A stretch of 24,699 nucleotides of DNA, taken from NCBI GenBank assembly GCA_002314265.1, contig DCEW01000051.1, positions 20,443-45,141 of the forward strand. The letters run 5' to 3'. The position numbers were made by a program, and so were the translations under genes. The notes below the pieces were generated by a model that was not told the DNA's origin, made no database searches, and saw only the letters and a program-made list of their open reading frames with translations. This DNA is from Flavobacteriales bacterium UBA1820. GTDB lineage: Bacteria; Bacteroidota; Bacteroidia; Flavobacteriales; UBA1820. Below, piece by piece: positions 1 through 8,344 of the stretch. Numbering within the stretch: the stretch's first letter is position 1; each line of letters begins with the position of its first letter.

Positions 1-2
1 CC

Positions 3-224
3 GTACTGGCCGCCGCTGCCGCTTGCACCGCCGCCGTGCTGGTCTTCGAGCGGGGGAACGCTTTTTTCCTCTATTTTCTCGTGGCAGGTGCCGGACTTCT
101 CTGCGGAACGGTCGCTTTGCTGGTTCTGCCCGCAGACAGGACCTTCCGCACGATCCTGGTAGGAATAAAGCTGTTGATCCTTGTCGGGCTGCTATGCATT
201 CCGCTTCGGGTCGTTCCGTTGTAG
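3..224 (+). CDS. C-terminal fragment of an unidentified membrane protein (5' end outside window)
   Basis: An open frame enters from the left edge and ends in TAG at 222-224. The visible 73 residues are very hydrophobic, with two or three likely membrane segments (an Ala-rich one at the start, one around FFLYFLVAGAGLLCG and one around ILVGIKLLILVGLLCI) separated by a short polar stretch with Arg and Asp. No family could be recognised from this fragment. GTG at 36-38 could be read as a start, but the frame is open all the way to the edge and the hydrophobic character continues upstream, so a truncated longer gene is more likely. It runs in the same direction as rpoD, 94 bases ahead of it. No terminator was seen between the two, so co-transcription is possible. 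Confidence 0.55.
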   Translation, partial: VLAAAAACTAAVLVFERGNAFFLYFLVAGAGLLCGTVALLVLPADRTFRTILVGIKLLILVGLLCIPLRVVPL

Positions 225-318
225 TGTTAAAAATTTTCCAATATTTGTAACTCGCCTCCTTTTTCTGCGTATAGTATAATGTTGCGGAGTTCCAAACCCT
301 CCCGACAAACGATACTTC

Positions 319-1182
319 ATGAGACAGCTTAAAATCACCAAACAGGTTACCAACCGCGAAACCGCTTCGCTGGACAAATACCTTCAGGAGATCGGAAAAG
401 TAGGTCTGATCTCGGCCGACGAAGAGGTCGAACTGGCGCAAAAGATCAAGGCCGGCGACCAGAAAGCGCTGGACAAACTCACCAAAGCCAACCTGCGTTT
501 CGTCGTGTCGGTAGCCAAGCAATACCAAAACCAGGGGCTTACCCTCCCCGACCTGATCAACGAGGGCAACCTGGGACTGATCAAGGCCGCCCAGCGTTTC
601 GACGAGACCCGAGGTTTCAAATTCATCTCGTATGCCGTATGGTGGATCCGGCAGTCCATCCTCCAGGCGCTGGCCGAACAGTCCCGCATCGTCCGCCTGC
701 CGCTCAACAAGATCGGTTCGATCAACAAGATCAACAAGAAATACGCCGAACTCGAACAGCTCAACGAACGGGCTCCTTCGGCCGAAGAGATCGCCCAGGA
801 ACTGGACATGACCGAGGAGGATGTCAAAGAATCCCTGAAGAACTCCGGCCGGCACATTTCGATGGATGCCCCGCTGGTGGAAGGCGAAGATTCGAACCTC
901 TACGACGTGCTCAAGAGCGGCGAATCGCCCAACCCCGACCGCGAACTGATGAACGAATCGCTACGCATCGAGATCGAACGCGCCCTGCAAACCCTCACTC
1001 CGCGTGAGGCCGACGTGATCCGTCTGTACTTCGGGCTGGGAGGACAACACGCCATGACCCTGGAGGAAATCGGCGAAACGTTCGACCTGACCCGCGAACG
1101 CGTGCGCCAGATCAAGGAGAAAGCCATCCGGCGGTTGAAACACACCTCGCGCAGCAAGATCCTGAAGACTTATCTGGGATAA
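319..1182 (+). CDS. rpoD: RNA polymerase primary sigma factor RpoD (Bacteroidota short type)
   Basis: The 287-residue product is the housekeeping sigma factor that directs RNA polymerase to promoters. Region 1.2 lies at about residues 17-50 ([20 protein letters not shown]). Region 2 spans about 55-125 and includes the -10 recognition and melting segment [21 protein letters not shown]. Region 3 spans about 130-200. Region 4 is at the C-terminus, with the helix-turn-helix [21 protein letters not shown]. Region 1.1 and the large non-conserved insert of proteobacterial sigma-70 are absent; this is normal for Bacteroidota primary sigma factors, which are about 285-290 residues long. The ATG at 319 gives the family-typical N-terminus [10 protein letters not shown] strong terminator follows 34 bases after the stop, so the gene probably forms its own unit or ends one. 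Family assignment is very secure. Confidence 0.97.
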   Translation: MRQLKITKQVTNRETASLDKYLQEIGKVGLISADEEVELAQKIKAGDQKALDKLTKANLRFVVSVAKQYQNQGLTLPDLINEGNLGLIKAAQRFDETRGFKFISYAVWWIRQSILQALAEQSRIVRLPLNKIGSINKINKKYAELEQLNERAPSAEEIAQELDMTEEDVKESLKNSGRHISMDAPLVEGEDSNLYDVLKSGESPNPDRELMNESLRIEIERALQTLTPREADVIRLYFGLGGQHAMTLEEIGETFDLTRERVRQIKEKAIRRLKHTSRSKILKTYLG

Positions 1183-1216
1183 CCCGATCCGTCCCTTCCC
1201 GGGCGGAAAGCCTCCG

Positions 1217-1266
1217 CCGGGCCTTTCCGCAAACTTATTTTCCGGAAAGGCCCGGTTTCTTTTTTA
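1217..1266 (+). terminator. Rho-independent terminator after rpoD
   Basis: A 13-bp perfect inverted repeat, CCGGGCCTTTCCG at 1217-1229 and CGGAAAGGCCCGG at 1243-1255, has a 13-base loop and is followed directly by the T-rich run TTTCTTTTTTA (1256-1266). It should end rpoD transcription before the acetyltransferase gene. Confidence 0.9.
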
Positions 1267-1292
1267 TCGCATTTACCAAACATCTTATACCG

Positions 1293-1757
1293 ATGACCGA
1301 TACAAGCATAAGAAGAGCCACAGGCGGCGATGCCGAAGCGATCCTCCGCCTGATCCAAGACCTGGCCGAACAACACAACGCTTCGCAAATGATCGTCTGG
1401 AACGCCGACGACCTGCGGGAAAAAGGGCTCGAAGCGGAACACCCTGTCTTCGAAGCCCTGGTAGCCGAAAACCGAGACGGACAGATCGTGGGTTGCGCGA
1501 TCTATTTCGAACGGTTTTCCACTTGGAAAGGGCCGAACCTGCACATCGAAGACCTGATGGTCCTTCCGGAATACCGGGGACAACACATCGGCGAAGCGCT
1601 GATGGATGCCGTAGTAGCCGAGGCCCGGCGCCGGGGGATGAACCGGGTGGAACTGGACGTAGAGGGACACAACGAGGGGGCCATGCGCTTCTACCACCGC
1701 AAAGGTTTCGATACGTCCTGGCATGCGGCCAAACTGTATCTGGACGGAGAACACTAA
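1293..1757 (+). CDS. GNAT family N-acetyltransferase, spermidine/thialysine acetyltransferase-like
   Basis: The 154-residue product has the whole GNAT fold and probably transfers acetyl from acetyl-CoA to a primary amine. The acetyl-CoA pyrophosphate-binding motif A is at residues 93-100 (EYRGQHIG), preceded by beta-4 (LHIEDLMVLP). The segment YFERFSTWKGPNLHIEDL (residues 71-88) closely resembles the 'STWKG..L.LEDL' signature of spermidine/spermine and thialysine N-acetyltransferases, so a polyamine or amino-acid side-chain amine is the best substrate guess. The C-terminal AMRFYHRKGF is motif B. The gene starts only 27 bases after the rpoD terminator and no separate promoter was seen, so it may depend on read-through. 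It ends just before a long convergent hairpin. The substrate is inference; the family call is secure. Confidence 0.9.
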   Translation: MTDTSIRRATGGDAEAILRLIQDLAEQHNASQMIVWNADDLREKGLEAEHPVFEALVAENRDGQIVGCAIYFERFSTWKGPNLHIEDLMVLPEYRGQHIGEALMDAVVAEARRRGMNRVELDVEGHNEGAMRFYHRKGFDTSWHAAKLYLDGEH

Positions 1758-1771
1758 TGCTCTCCTTTCTC

Positions 1772-1826
1772 CTGGTCAGACACAAAAGCCGACACCCTTC
1801 GGGTGCCGGCTTTTGTGTCTGACCAG
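1772..1826. terminator. Long bidirectional terminator between the GNAT gene and ftsZ
   Basis: A near-perfect palindrome has arms 1772-1797 and 1801-1826 (26 bp, one A/C mismatch at 1792) closed by a three-base TTC loop. The core is AAAAGCCG.CACCC / GGGTG.CGGCTTTT, so either strand carries a GC stem followed by a U-tract. It sits between the convergent GNAT gene (+, stop at 1757) and ftsZ (-, stop at 1843) and should terminate both transcripts. Confidence 0.9.
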
Positions 1827-1842
1827 ATGGCCTGCCGGCTGC

Positions 1843-3342
1843 TCAATCGGCATCGAGCGTCCAGACATGCGTCCGCCCTTCTTTCGGCGGATGGGTATTG
1901 ATGGTGATCCCCCGGCGCAGGTAGGCCGGCTCGGTATCCCGATTGCCGGAGGCTACATGTCCCGAAGCAGGCACGCGGGAAGAAGCCGCCACCCCACGGG
2001 GAGCCGCCGAAGCAGACAAAACCTCGTCGATCCCCGAGTCCAAGGGAGACGTCGGAGAGGAAGCTCGCCGCTGATACGGCCTTGGTGCCTCTGCCGGACC
2101 CACATCCGCCCGAGCGAACGACGAATACGCTCCTTCGCTTAACTCCGGCACCGACACATCATCCGGATCGAGGCGAAGGGTATGGATGGTAAATACTTTC
2201 TTTTCTCCATTGGGCAGCACCCGCTCTTCGGTATGCACATCGTCCTCCCGGGAGGCCTCCGGAGAAATGTTCAGGGGAGCTTCTGGGCCCTTTTCCGGAG
2301 CCATCGAACGGTATTGGTCCGTACTACTTGCCCCCCCTTTGCGAAAATCCTCCGGCTGCTCCGACGAAGGGAACCCGGCCGCGATCACCATCAGGCTCAG
2401 TTCGTCGGGATCGAGCGAGTCGTCCTGCCCCATTCCCCATTTTACCGGCGAGTCGTTCCCGGAGCGTTCCCGGATGATGGTGGTCATCTCGTCCAATTCC
2501 TTGGCCGGGAAACCGCCCTTGCCGTACTTGACCACGAAGATGAAACCTTTTGCCCCGTAAATGTCCGCATCGTTGAGCAGCGGGGAGGTGAGGGCCTGTT
2601 CGGTCACTTTCTTGACACGTCCTGCCCCACGGGCACGTCCCGATCCGAGCAAAGTCGTCCCGCTGTCGGTAAGCAAGGTACGGGTATCGGCCAGGTCGAC
2701 ATTGACGGTAAGGGACTGGTTGATCACCTCGGCAATGCTCGAAGCAGCGGTACACAACACCTCGTTTACGATGGCAAAGGTGTCGCTCATGTCCACATCG
2801 CTGTAAATGTCGAAGATCCGGTTGTTGTTGATGATGATCAGCGAATCGACCGACTTGCGCATCTCGGCAATACCGGCGGCGGCTACCCGGTCGCGGCATT
2901 CGAACTTGAACGGCGTGGTGACGATGCCGACCGTGAGTTTGCCCATGTCTTTGGCCATGCGGGCAATGATGGGGGCTGCTCCCGTTCCCGTACCACCCCC
3001 CATCCCGGCGGTGACGAACACCATCTTGGTCTCGTCCGGGAAAAGGCTGCGGATGTCGTCGAGGCTTTCTTCCGCTGCATGACGGCCTACCTCGGGTTTG
3101 GAACCCGCGCCGAGCCCTTCGGTGAGCGAGGCCCCGAGCTGTATTTTCTCCGGCACCGGACTGGCTGCCAATGCCTGCTTGTCGGTATTGCACACGGCAA
3201 AATCCACCGCCGTACCGCCTTTGCGGAACATGTGATTGACCGTATTGCTACCGCCGCCGCCCACGCCGACGACCTTGATCTCGTGGCGGGCGTTTTCCGC
3301 CTTGGGAACAAACCGTATCTTATCTCCGAATATCGATGCCAT
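1843..3342 (-). CDS. ftsZ: Cell division protein FtsZ
   Basis: The 499-residue tubulin-like GTPase polymerises into the cytokinetic Z ring. Visible motifs are GVGGGGSN near residue 26, the tubulin signature GGGTGTG at 115-121, and the T7 synergy loop NVDLAD at 214-219 with catalytic Asp216 and Asp219. The polymerising core ends near residue 325. A disordered linker of about 145 residues follows, rich in Pro, Ser, Ala and Glu. The conserved C-terminal peptide that binds FtsA is PAYLRRG at 472-478, but about 21 further residues follow it. The protein is longer than the usual 380-430 residues of many bacteria, though Bacteroidota FtsZ proteins are often longer. It is the last gene of the dcw cluster, 149 bases after ftsA; that gap could hold an extra promoter, but I could not identify one. 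Confidence 0.97.
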   Translation of the reverse strand: MASIFGDKIRFVPKAENARHEIKVVGVGGGGSNTVNHMFRKGGTAVDFAVCNTDKQALAASPVPEKIQLGASLTEGLGAGSKPEVGRHAAEESLDDIRSLFPDETKMVFVTAGMGGGTGTGAAPIIARMAKDMGKLTVGIVTTPFKFECRDRVAAAGIAEMRKSVDSLIIINNNRIFDIYSDVDMSDTFAIVNEVLCTAASSIAEVINQSLTVNVDLADTRTLLTDSGTTLLGSGRARGAGRVKKVTEQALTSPLLNDADIYGAKGFIFVVKYGKGGFPAKELDEMTTIIRERSGNDSPVKWGMGQDDSLDPDELSLMVIAAGFPSSEQPEDFRKGGASSTDQYRSMAPEKGPEAPLNISPEASREDDVHTEERVLPNGEKKVFTIHTLRLDPDDVSVPELSEGAYSSFARADVGPAEAPRPYQRRASSPTSPLDSGIDEVLSASAAPRGVAASSRVPASGHVASGNRDTEPAYLRRGITINTHPPKEGRTHVWTLDAD

Positions 3343-3491
3343 ATTATTTCCTGCCTTCGTATTTACTGCTGACCTCTATCGCCGCTAGTATCGCGGATGC
3401 CACGGGGGGCAAACCCGCTCCATTTTTTCTTTTTCCCCCCCGTTTTAGTTCTCTGCACGCCCGGCGAGCCGAAAAGGGGAACGGAGAACCT

Positions 3492-5057
3492 TTATTCTAT
3501 CTTCTTGAGGAATTTGACGATCGTCGCCTCTATCTTCCTGTTCCAGTCCCGGGAGTTTTTCCCTTTCGGTTTTGCTTCGGGGTCTTCGGCTTTTTCAAGT
3601 TTCTGCGGCGAAGGGGCTTCTTCTTCCTCCTCGTCCGGTTCCTCGACTTTCTCTACCCGAACAGGTTCAGCCTCCCGAAGGGGTTCCTGCGCGGGAGAAG
3701 CGGCGGGAGTTTCCTGCCGCGGGGTTTCCTCGGGCGAAGGATCCGGCTGCGGCTGCTGATGCTTCTCGACCGTAACCCGCATGTGCATTTCGGAGAGGAC
3801 ATCGTCCAAGGGCAACTCGACCGTATCCTGCTCCAGATGTTCCACCGAAGACTGCACTACTTGTTCTTCGAGGGTGGGTTCTTCCTGTGCTGCCCCTTCC
3901 AACCCACTCAACACCAGTCCCACGCACGTCGAATACGCCGGCGAGGTAAGGCATTCGCGGTTTTCCTCGGAGAGGTAAATGTTGGGCGTCCCTACCCGGC
4001 AACTCATCTGCGTCTTGAACGAAACCAGTTGCGGCAGGGGTTTGAGCTGCGCTCCGCCTCCGGTGATGACCACCCCGCCGATGAGGCTTCTGTTGGGTTC
4101 TATCTGGCGGTAGTGGGCGATCTCGGCGTTGATGTCGTCCAGGATTTCGTCCATCCGGGCGTAAATGACCCGCGAGAGGGATTTCATCGAGATCTCCTTG
4201 GGAGGAAGCCCCTGAATGACCGGGATGGATACGATGTCCGTATCGAGGTTGGCTCCGGGCCAGGTCGAACCGAACTGCACCTTGAGCTTCTCGGCATAGC
4301 GTCCCAGGATGGAGCAGGCTTCCTTGATGTCGTTGGTGATCGCTTTTCCTCCGTAAGGGATCACGGCGGAATAACGCACCAAGTTGTCGCGATAGACCAC
4401 CAGGTCGGTCGTTCCTCCGCCTATATCGACCAGCACGACGCCGGCTTCTTTTTCTTCGTCGGTCAGGGTTGCATCGGCCGAGGCAATGGGTTCGAGTTTC
4501 AAACCGGCCAGTTGCAGTCCCGCCCCTTCCACACAGCGTCTCACGTTCAACAGGGGAGCCACCTGGCCAATGATCACGTGGAAGGTTGCCTCCAGGCGCT
4601 GGCCGGACATGCCGACCGGTTCGAGGATGCCGCCTTCGGCATCTACCTTGTATTCCTGGGGCAATACGTGAATGATCCGCTCGTGATCGGACAGAGGAGT
4701 CTTCAACACGCGTTCCACCAGGCGATCGACGTCGGCCTGGTCGATGACCCGAAGGGGATTCTCCCGGGTGATATAGTCGGTCTGACGCACCGAACGGATG
4801 TACTGCCCGGCGATTCCGACCGTTACCTGTTCGATCTTCACTCCGGCGGTCTGCTCGGCCTGTGCCACCGCATCGCGGATCCCGGCAATGGTCTTCGATA
4901 TGTTCTGGATGGCACCTTTGCTTACGCCCGTGCTCGGGCTTTGGCCCACCCCGATGATCTCCACCGAACCGTCCGCCTGGCGGCGGCCCACCATCACCGC
5001 AATCTTGGTCGTACCGATGTCCAGCCCTGCCGCTATCGTGTTGTTGTTGTTTGCCAT
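3492..5057 (-). CDS. ftsA: Cell division protein FtsA
   Basis: The actin-like ATPase tethers FtsZ filaments to the inner membrane and helps activate septal synthesis. The 521-residue product shows phosphate-1 GLDIGTTK (11-18), phosphate-2 VLVDIGGGTTDL (208-219) and the adenosine motif GGVVITGGGAQL (327-338). A Pro/Glu-rich acidic linker of about 110 residues (389-500) follows, and the protein ends in a basic amphipathic helix (about 504-521, WNRKIEATIVKFLKKIE) that fits the membrane-targeting sequence. Family members are usually about 420 residues, so the linker accounts for the extra length. It starts 14 bases after ftsQ, consistent with one operon. ATG at 5057 is chosen because the actin fold begins within ten residues of it. 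Confidence 0.97.
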   Translation of the reverse strand: MANNNNTIAAGLDIGTTKIAVMVGRRQADGSVEIIGVGQSPSTGVSKGAIQNISKTIAGIRDAVAQAEQTAGVKIEQVTVGIAGQYIRSVRQTDYITRENPLRVIDQADVDRLVERVLKTPLSDHERIIHVLPQEYKVDAEGGILEPVGMSGQRLEATFHVIIGQVAPLLNVRRCVEGAGLQLAGLKLEPIASADATLTDEEKEAGVVLVDIGGGTTDLVVYRDNLVRYSAVIPYGGKAITNDIKEACSILGRYAEKLKVQFGSTWPGANLDTDIVSIPVIQGLPPKEISMKSLSRVIYARMDEILDDINAEIAHYRQIEPNRSLIGGVVITGGGAQLKPLPQLVSFKTQMSCRVGTPNIYLSEENRECLTSPAYSTCVGLVLSGLEGAAQEEPTLEEQVVQSSVEHLEQDTVELPLDDVLSEMHMRVTVEKHQQPQPDPSPEETPRQETPAASPAQEPLREAEPVRVEKVEEPDEEEEEAPSPQKLEKAEDPEAKPKGKNSRDWNRKIEATIVKFLKKIE

Positions 5058-5071
5058 ATCTTTTTATCCTC

Positions 5072-5806
5072 CTATTTCTTTTTGCAAATCACGTAATTCC
5101 CAAACTCCAAATTTACGACTTTATACGCATCCGTCTTGCCGGCGGAAAACAAATAGGCATAAATTATCCCGAAATTCTCGAACTTGAGATCCAGCTCGTC
5201 CGCCTCGCCCAGCACCACTTGCAGTCCCACCCGGGTATCCAGTGCAAAGTCGTACACCGCCTTCCCGCTCTTCTGACGTCGGGACACCCGGATGCCGACC
5301 GTCTGAGCCGAAAAGAAATCGTCCTGTTCCACCCGGGCGATCACCTCCCGCACTTTCGGGAATGCCTCCCGGTCCACCTGCCCGGACACCCAGGGGACGT
5401 CCACCCCTACTCCGGCCTGCACCGGCATCAGACGATCCTTGCGGCTGACGTAGTAATTGCCCGTATCGGTCACCAGACGAAACGAAGGCTGCTCCTCCCA
5501 AAGGTCCACCCACACCTCGCCCGAAGGACGGCGGTACACCATCGCGCGTTCCACGTACGGGCTGCGGGCGATGTGCTGTTCCAAGGGCAACAGCCTCCCC
5601 GGGACGGAATCCGAGGGGACTCCTTCCAACTTTTCCTCGACGTACTTCCGGACGGCCTCCCGATCGACAAAGCCGTATCCGGACTCCTGCTTCGACTCGA
5701 CCCTTACGCGGGCAGGTCCCGAGCCGGCATGCTCCATCAGCACGGCAAAGACCACAAAGGCCGCCACTGCGAGAGAGAAGATCAGATAAACCGTACGTTT
5801 GGACAT
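5072..5806 (-). CDS. ftsQ: Cell division protein FtsQ
   Basis: The 244-residue bitopic protein has one N-terminal membrane helix (about residues 6-23, VYLIFSLAVAAFVVFAVLM) and a periplasmic part. The FDREAV-like VDREAVRKYVEEKLEG segment (47-62) and the ARSPYVERAMVYRRPSGEVWVDLWEEQP segment are the POTRA and beta regions typical of Bacteroidota FtsQ. It scaffolds the divisome by linking the early FtsA/FtsZ ring to the septal synthase. Sequence conservation in this family is low; the identification rests on topology, these motifs and its place between murG and ftsA. It begins 22 bases after murG, leaving no space for murC, which lies here in many relatives. Confidence 0.92.
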   Translation of the reverse strand: MSKRTVYLIFSLAVAAFVVFAVLMEHAGSGPARVRVESKQESGYGFVDREAVRKYVEEKLEGVPSDSVPGRLLPLEQHIARSPYVERAMVYRRPSGEVWVDLWEEQPSFRLVTDTGNYYVSRKDRLMPVQAGVGVDVPWVSGQVDREAFPKVREVIARVEQDDFFSAQTVGIRVSRRQKSGKAVYDFALDTRVGLQVVLGEADELDLKFENFGIIYAYLFSAGKTDAYKVVNLEFGNYVICKKK

Positions 5807-5828
5807 AGCGAGCCGAAGGGTCGAAGGG

Positions 5829-6977
5829 TTATCGTTTTTCTTTCAACAGTTTTTCCACCTGATCCACAATATCGGAGGTGGCATGGGGGCGTGCCATCTC
5901 GGAGATGTTGCGGGAAAGGTCCTGACACAATGCCGGATCCTTGATCAGCCGCATCACGGCATCGCCCAACTCGAAAGGCAGCTTTTCGCTCTCCGGGATC
6001 AGGATGGCCGCCGAGCGGCTGGAAAGTGCCTGGGCATTGTGCCGCTGGTGGTCTTCCGCCACGTTGGGCGAAGGGATGAGGATGGCCGGTTTGCCCACAA
6101 TGCAGAGTTCCGACAGGGTACCCGCTCCCGAACGGGAGATCACGGCATCCGCAGCTGCAAAGGCGATGTCCATCTCGGAGATAAAGGGAAGCAGCGCCAC
6201 CCGGGAGGCATAATGTTTGTCCGGATGCGCCTCGATAAGCCGATCGAGCATCTCGCGGTAACGGGCGTAGTACATCCGGCCGCATTGCCAGAGGAGTTGC
6301 GCGCTGTTTTCCAGGAAAATATCCAGGTTGGCATACACCGCTTCGTTGATCGCCCGCGCTCCGAGCGAGCCCCCGAGCACCAGGAAGGTTTTCTTTTCGG
6401 TATTCAACCCGAAGGTCTCCTTGGCCTGGCGTTGGGAAAGTCCTGCATCGGTAATGCTGCTGCGCACCGGATTGCCGGTAAAGACGATCTTCTCCCGTGG
6501 GAAAACCTTCTCCAATCCCTCGTATGCCACGCAGATGACCCGCGCCCGGTGGGAAAGGATCCGGTTGGTCAGCCCCGCAAAACCGTTTTGCTCCTGGATG
6601 AGGGTGGGAACCCCTGCCAGCGAAGCGGCGAACAGCACCGGCGCGCTGGCATATCCTCCTGTACCGATGACCACATCGGGACGGAACCGACGGACAATGC
6701 TGCGGGCCCGCCACAGGCTGGAAATCACCTTGAAGGGGACTGCCAGATTCGACAGGGAGAGCGAACGCTGGATGCCCGCAATGGGCAGCCCCACGATCCG
6801 GTATCCTGCTTCGGGCACGCGCGTCATTTCCATGCGCCCCTGCGCCCCCACGAACAGAATGTCGGCATCGGGATGTCTCCGGCGCAATTCGTCGGCAATG
6901 GATACCGCCGGGAATATATGTCCGCCGGTGCCTCCTCCGCTCAAGATGATCCGATAGGGTTTTTTGTGCGATGTCAT
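5829..6977 (-). CDS. murG: UDP-N-acetylglucosamine--undecaprenyl-PP-MurNAc-pentapeptide GlcNAc transferase MurG
   Basis: MurG is a peripheral inner-membrane GT-B glycosyltransferase that adds GlcNAc to lipid I to make lipid II. In the 382-residue product the N-terminal loop GGGTGGH (14-20) binds the lipid-pyrophosphate. The C-terminal domain has TGNPVR, LGGSLGARAIN, the UDP-GlcNAc-binding SRSGAGTLSEL and AEDHQRHNA. The frame is open much further upstream (to 7319), but the extra stretch is low-complexity and antisense-like. The ATG at 6975-6977 overlaps the ftsW stop as ATGA and gives the family-typical start MTSHKKPYRIILSGGGTGGH, so it is chosen. Translational coupling to ftsW is likely. Confidence 0.97.
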   Translation of the reverse strand: MTSHKKPYRIILSGGGTGGHIFPAVSIADELRRRHPDADILFVGAQGRMEMTRVPEAGYRIVGLPIAGIQRSLSLSNLAVPFKVISSLWRARSIVRRFRPDVVIGTGGYASAPVLFAASLAGVPTLIQEQNGFAGLTNRILSHRARVICVAYEGLEKVFPREKIVFTGNPVRSSITDAGLSQRQAKETFGLNTEKKTFLVLGGSLGARAINEAVYANLDIFLENSAQLLWQCGRMYYARYREMLDRLIEAHPDKHYASRVALLPFISEMDIAFAAADAVISRSGAGTLSELCIVGKPAILIPSPNVAEDHQRHNAQALSSRSAAILIPESEKLPFELGDAVMRLIKDPALCQDLSRNISEMARPHATSDIVDQVEKLLKEKR

Positions 6978-8326
6978 ATATTTTCGAGTATTTGTCGAGC
7001 CTTCTCTTGCCTCTTTTGTTCCTCGGGGGTATCCTCCTCCGGGATGTTGTTTTCTTCTTCCTGCGGGAAAACCTCCGGTGCCGAGACCTCCGGCTGCTGG
7101 GCATCGGAAGACGGCGAAGAGGGAAGCGGCGGGAGCGGCGTTTTCTCCCGGGCGTTCATGATGATCTTCTGCATGATGCCCACCATCAGACACGAAGCGA
7201 TGATGGACGTTCCTCCGGAACTGATAAACGGGAGGTTCTGCCCCGTAACGGGCAACATCCCCACATTGACCCCCGTATGGACAATGGCCTGGCACATGAT
7301 CACGCACAGCAGGCCGCACAAGACCAACAGGCCGAAGCGATCCTCCACCCGCAGCGCCTGCACCGTAACCCGAACGGCAAATACGGCAAAGAGCAACAGG
7401 ATGAACGCTCCGCCTACCACGCTGTATTCCTCCACCAGGATGGAAAAAATAAAATCGCTGTCCGCCTGCGAGAGGAAATACTTCTGGATGCTCTTTCCCG
7501 GTCCGGCCGCCGGAAGGCTTCCCCCCAGGGCAATGGCCGTCTGCGCGGCCGTAATCTGGAGATATTTTTCCCGTTCCTCCTTGGACATTTCCTTGCTTTT
7601 CGAACGGGAGACGTAGTTTTCGATGCGCGCCATCCAGGTACCTACGCGGCTTCCTTCGAAGAGATCGCGATTCATCTTATAAGCGCCGAAGACCAGCGCC
7701 GCCAGCAGAATGAACGCCAGCACCGTAACCACGATATGCTTGAAGGGGTACCGCCCGATGACCAACATCACGTAAAACGTAAACAGGAAGATGAGCCCCG
7801 TCGAGAGGTTGTGCGGGATGATCAGCGCCGCCATCACCAGAACCGGCCCCCAAAGGTCGATCACCCGGTGTTTCCAGCTGAGCATCCTCTGCGGGTCGCG
7901 GCTGTATTTCTCCAGGTAGCGCGCCGTAAACATGACCATCGCGATCAGCGCAAAGGCCGAAGGCTGAAAGCTGACCCCGAATATCCGCACCCAACGCCCG
8001 GCGTTCTGCCCTTCGATGACCGTCCCCGAGAAAAACGCCCATACCAACGCTCCGATGGTAAGCACCACCACGATCCACGTCAGTCCCCGGTACAGACGGT
8101 AGTTCAGCCAATACGCCAGAAACATCAGCAGCACCCCGGCCAGCACGTCCCGCGCAAAGGTAATAAAGACCGAAGAGATGCTGCTCACCTGACGGATGGT
8201 ACTGGTACTGATGACCCCCAGCAGGGAGAAGAGCAGCAACAGAACGACCACCCCCCAGATGACCTTGTCTCCGTGGCGCAGGATGTGGAAGTCGATACGC
8301 AGAATGCCGTCCGCAGGGTTCTTCAT
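6974..8326 (-). CDS. ftsW: Septal peptidoglycan polymerase FtsW (SEDS family)
   Basis: The 450-residue multi-pass protein of the shape/elongation/division/sporulation family polymerises lipid II glycans at the septum together with FtsI. About ten membrane helices are visible. Conserved elements are GRWVRIFGVSFQPSAF (110-125; relatives usually read QPSE), the catalytic-loop SDFIFSILVEE with Asp291, and GMLPVTGQNLPFISSGGTS (356-374). After the last helix a soluble tail of about 55 residues (395-450), rich in Pro, Glu and Gln, extends into the cytoplasm. Placement between mraY and murG supports FtsW rather than RodA. It begins 18 bases after mraY, where murD would be expected. Confidence 0.96.
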   Translation of the reverse strand: MKNPADGILRIDFHILRHGDKVIWGVVVLLLLFSLLGVISTSTIRQVSSISSVFITFARDVLAGVLLMFLAYWLNYRLYRGLTWIVVVLTIGALVWAFFSGTVIEGQNAGRWVRIFGVSFQPSAFALIAMVMFTARYLEKYSRDPQRMLSWKHRVIDLWGPVLVMAALIIPHNLSTGLIFLFTFYVMLVIGRYPFKHIVVTVLAFILLAALVFGAYKMNRDLFEGSRVGTWMARIENYVSRSKSKEMSKEEREKYLQITAAQTAIALGGSLPAAGPGKSIQKYFLSQADSDFIFSILVEEYSVVGGAFILLLFAVFAVRVTVQALRVEDRFGLLVLCGLLCVIMCQAIVHTGVNVGMLPVTGQNLPFISSGGTSIIASCLMVGIMQKIIMNAREKTPLPPLPSSPSSDAQQPEVSAPEVFPQEEENNIPEEDTPEEQKRQEKARQILENI

Positions 8327-8344
8327 GCCTTTTGCCTTGTTTTG

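Noticed and set aside
275..280. TATAAT sequence upstream of rpoD as a sigma-70 -10 box
   Set aside because: Bacteroidota primary sigma factors recognise TAnnTTTG/TTTG elements. The overlapping TAATGTTG (277-284) is a one-mismatch -7 candidate but has no properly spaced -33 element, so no promoter was called.
3410..3450. Poly-T and poly-C runs between ftsA and ftsZ as a phase-variation or terminator site
   Set aside because: The runs are non-coding and no stem precedes a U-tract on the transcribed (minus) strand. Nothing supports a switch from this single sequence.
6978..7319. N-terminal extension of MurG
   Set aside because: The extra 114 codons lie within ftsW in another frame and have no homology-like features; the ATGA overlap start fits the family.
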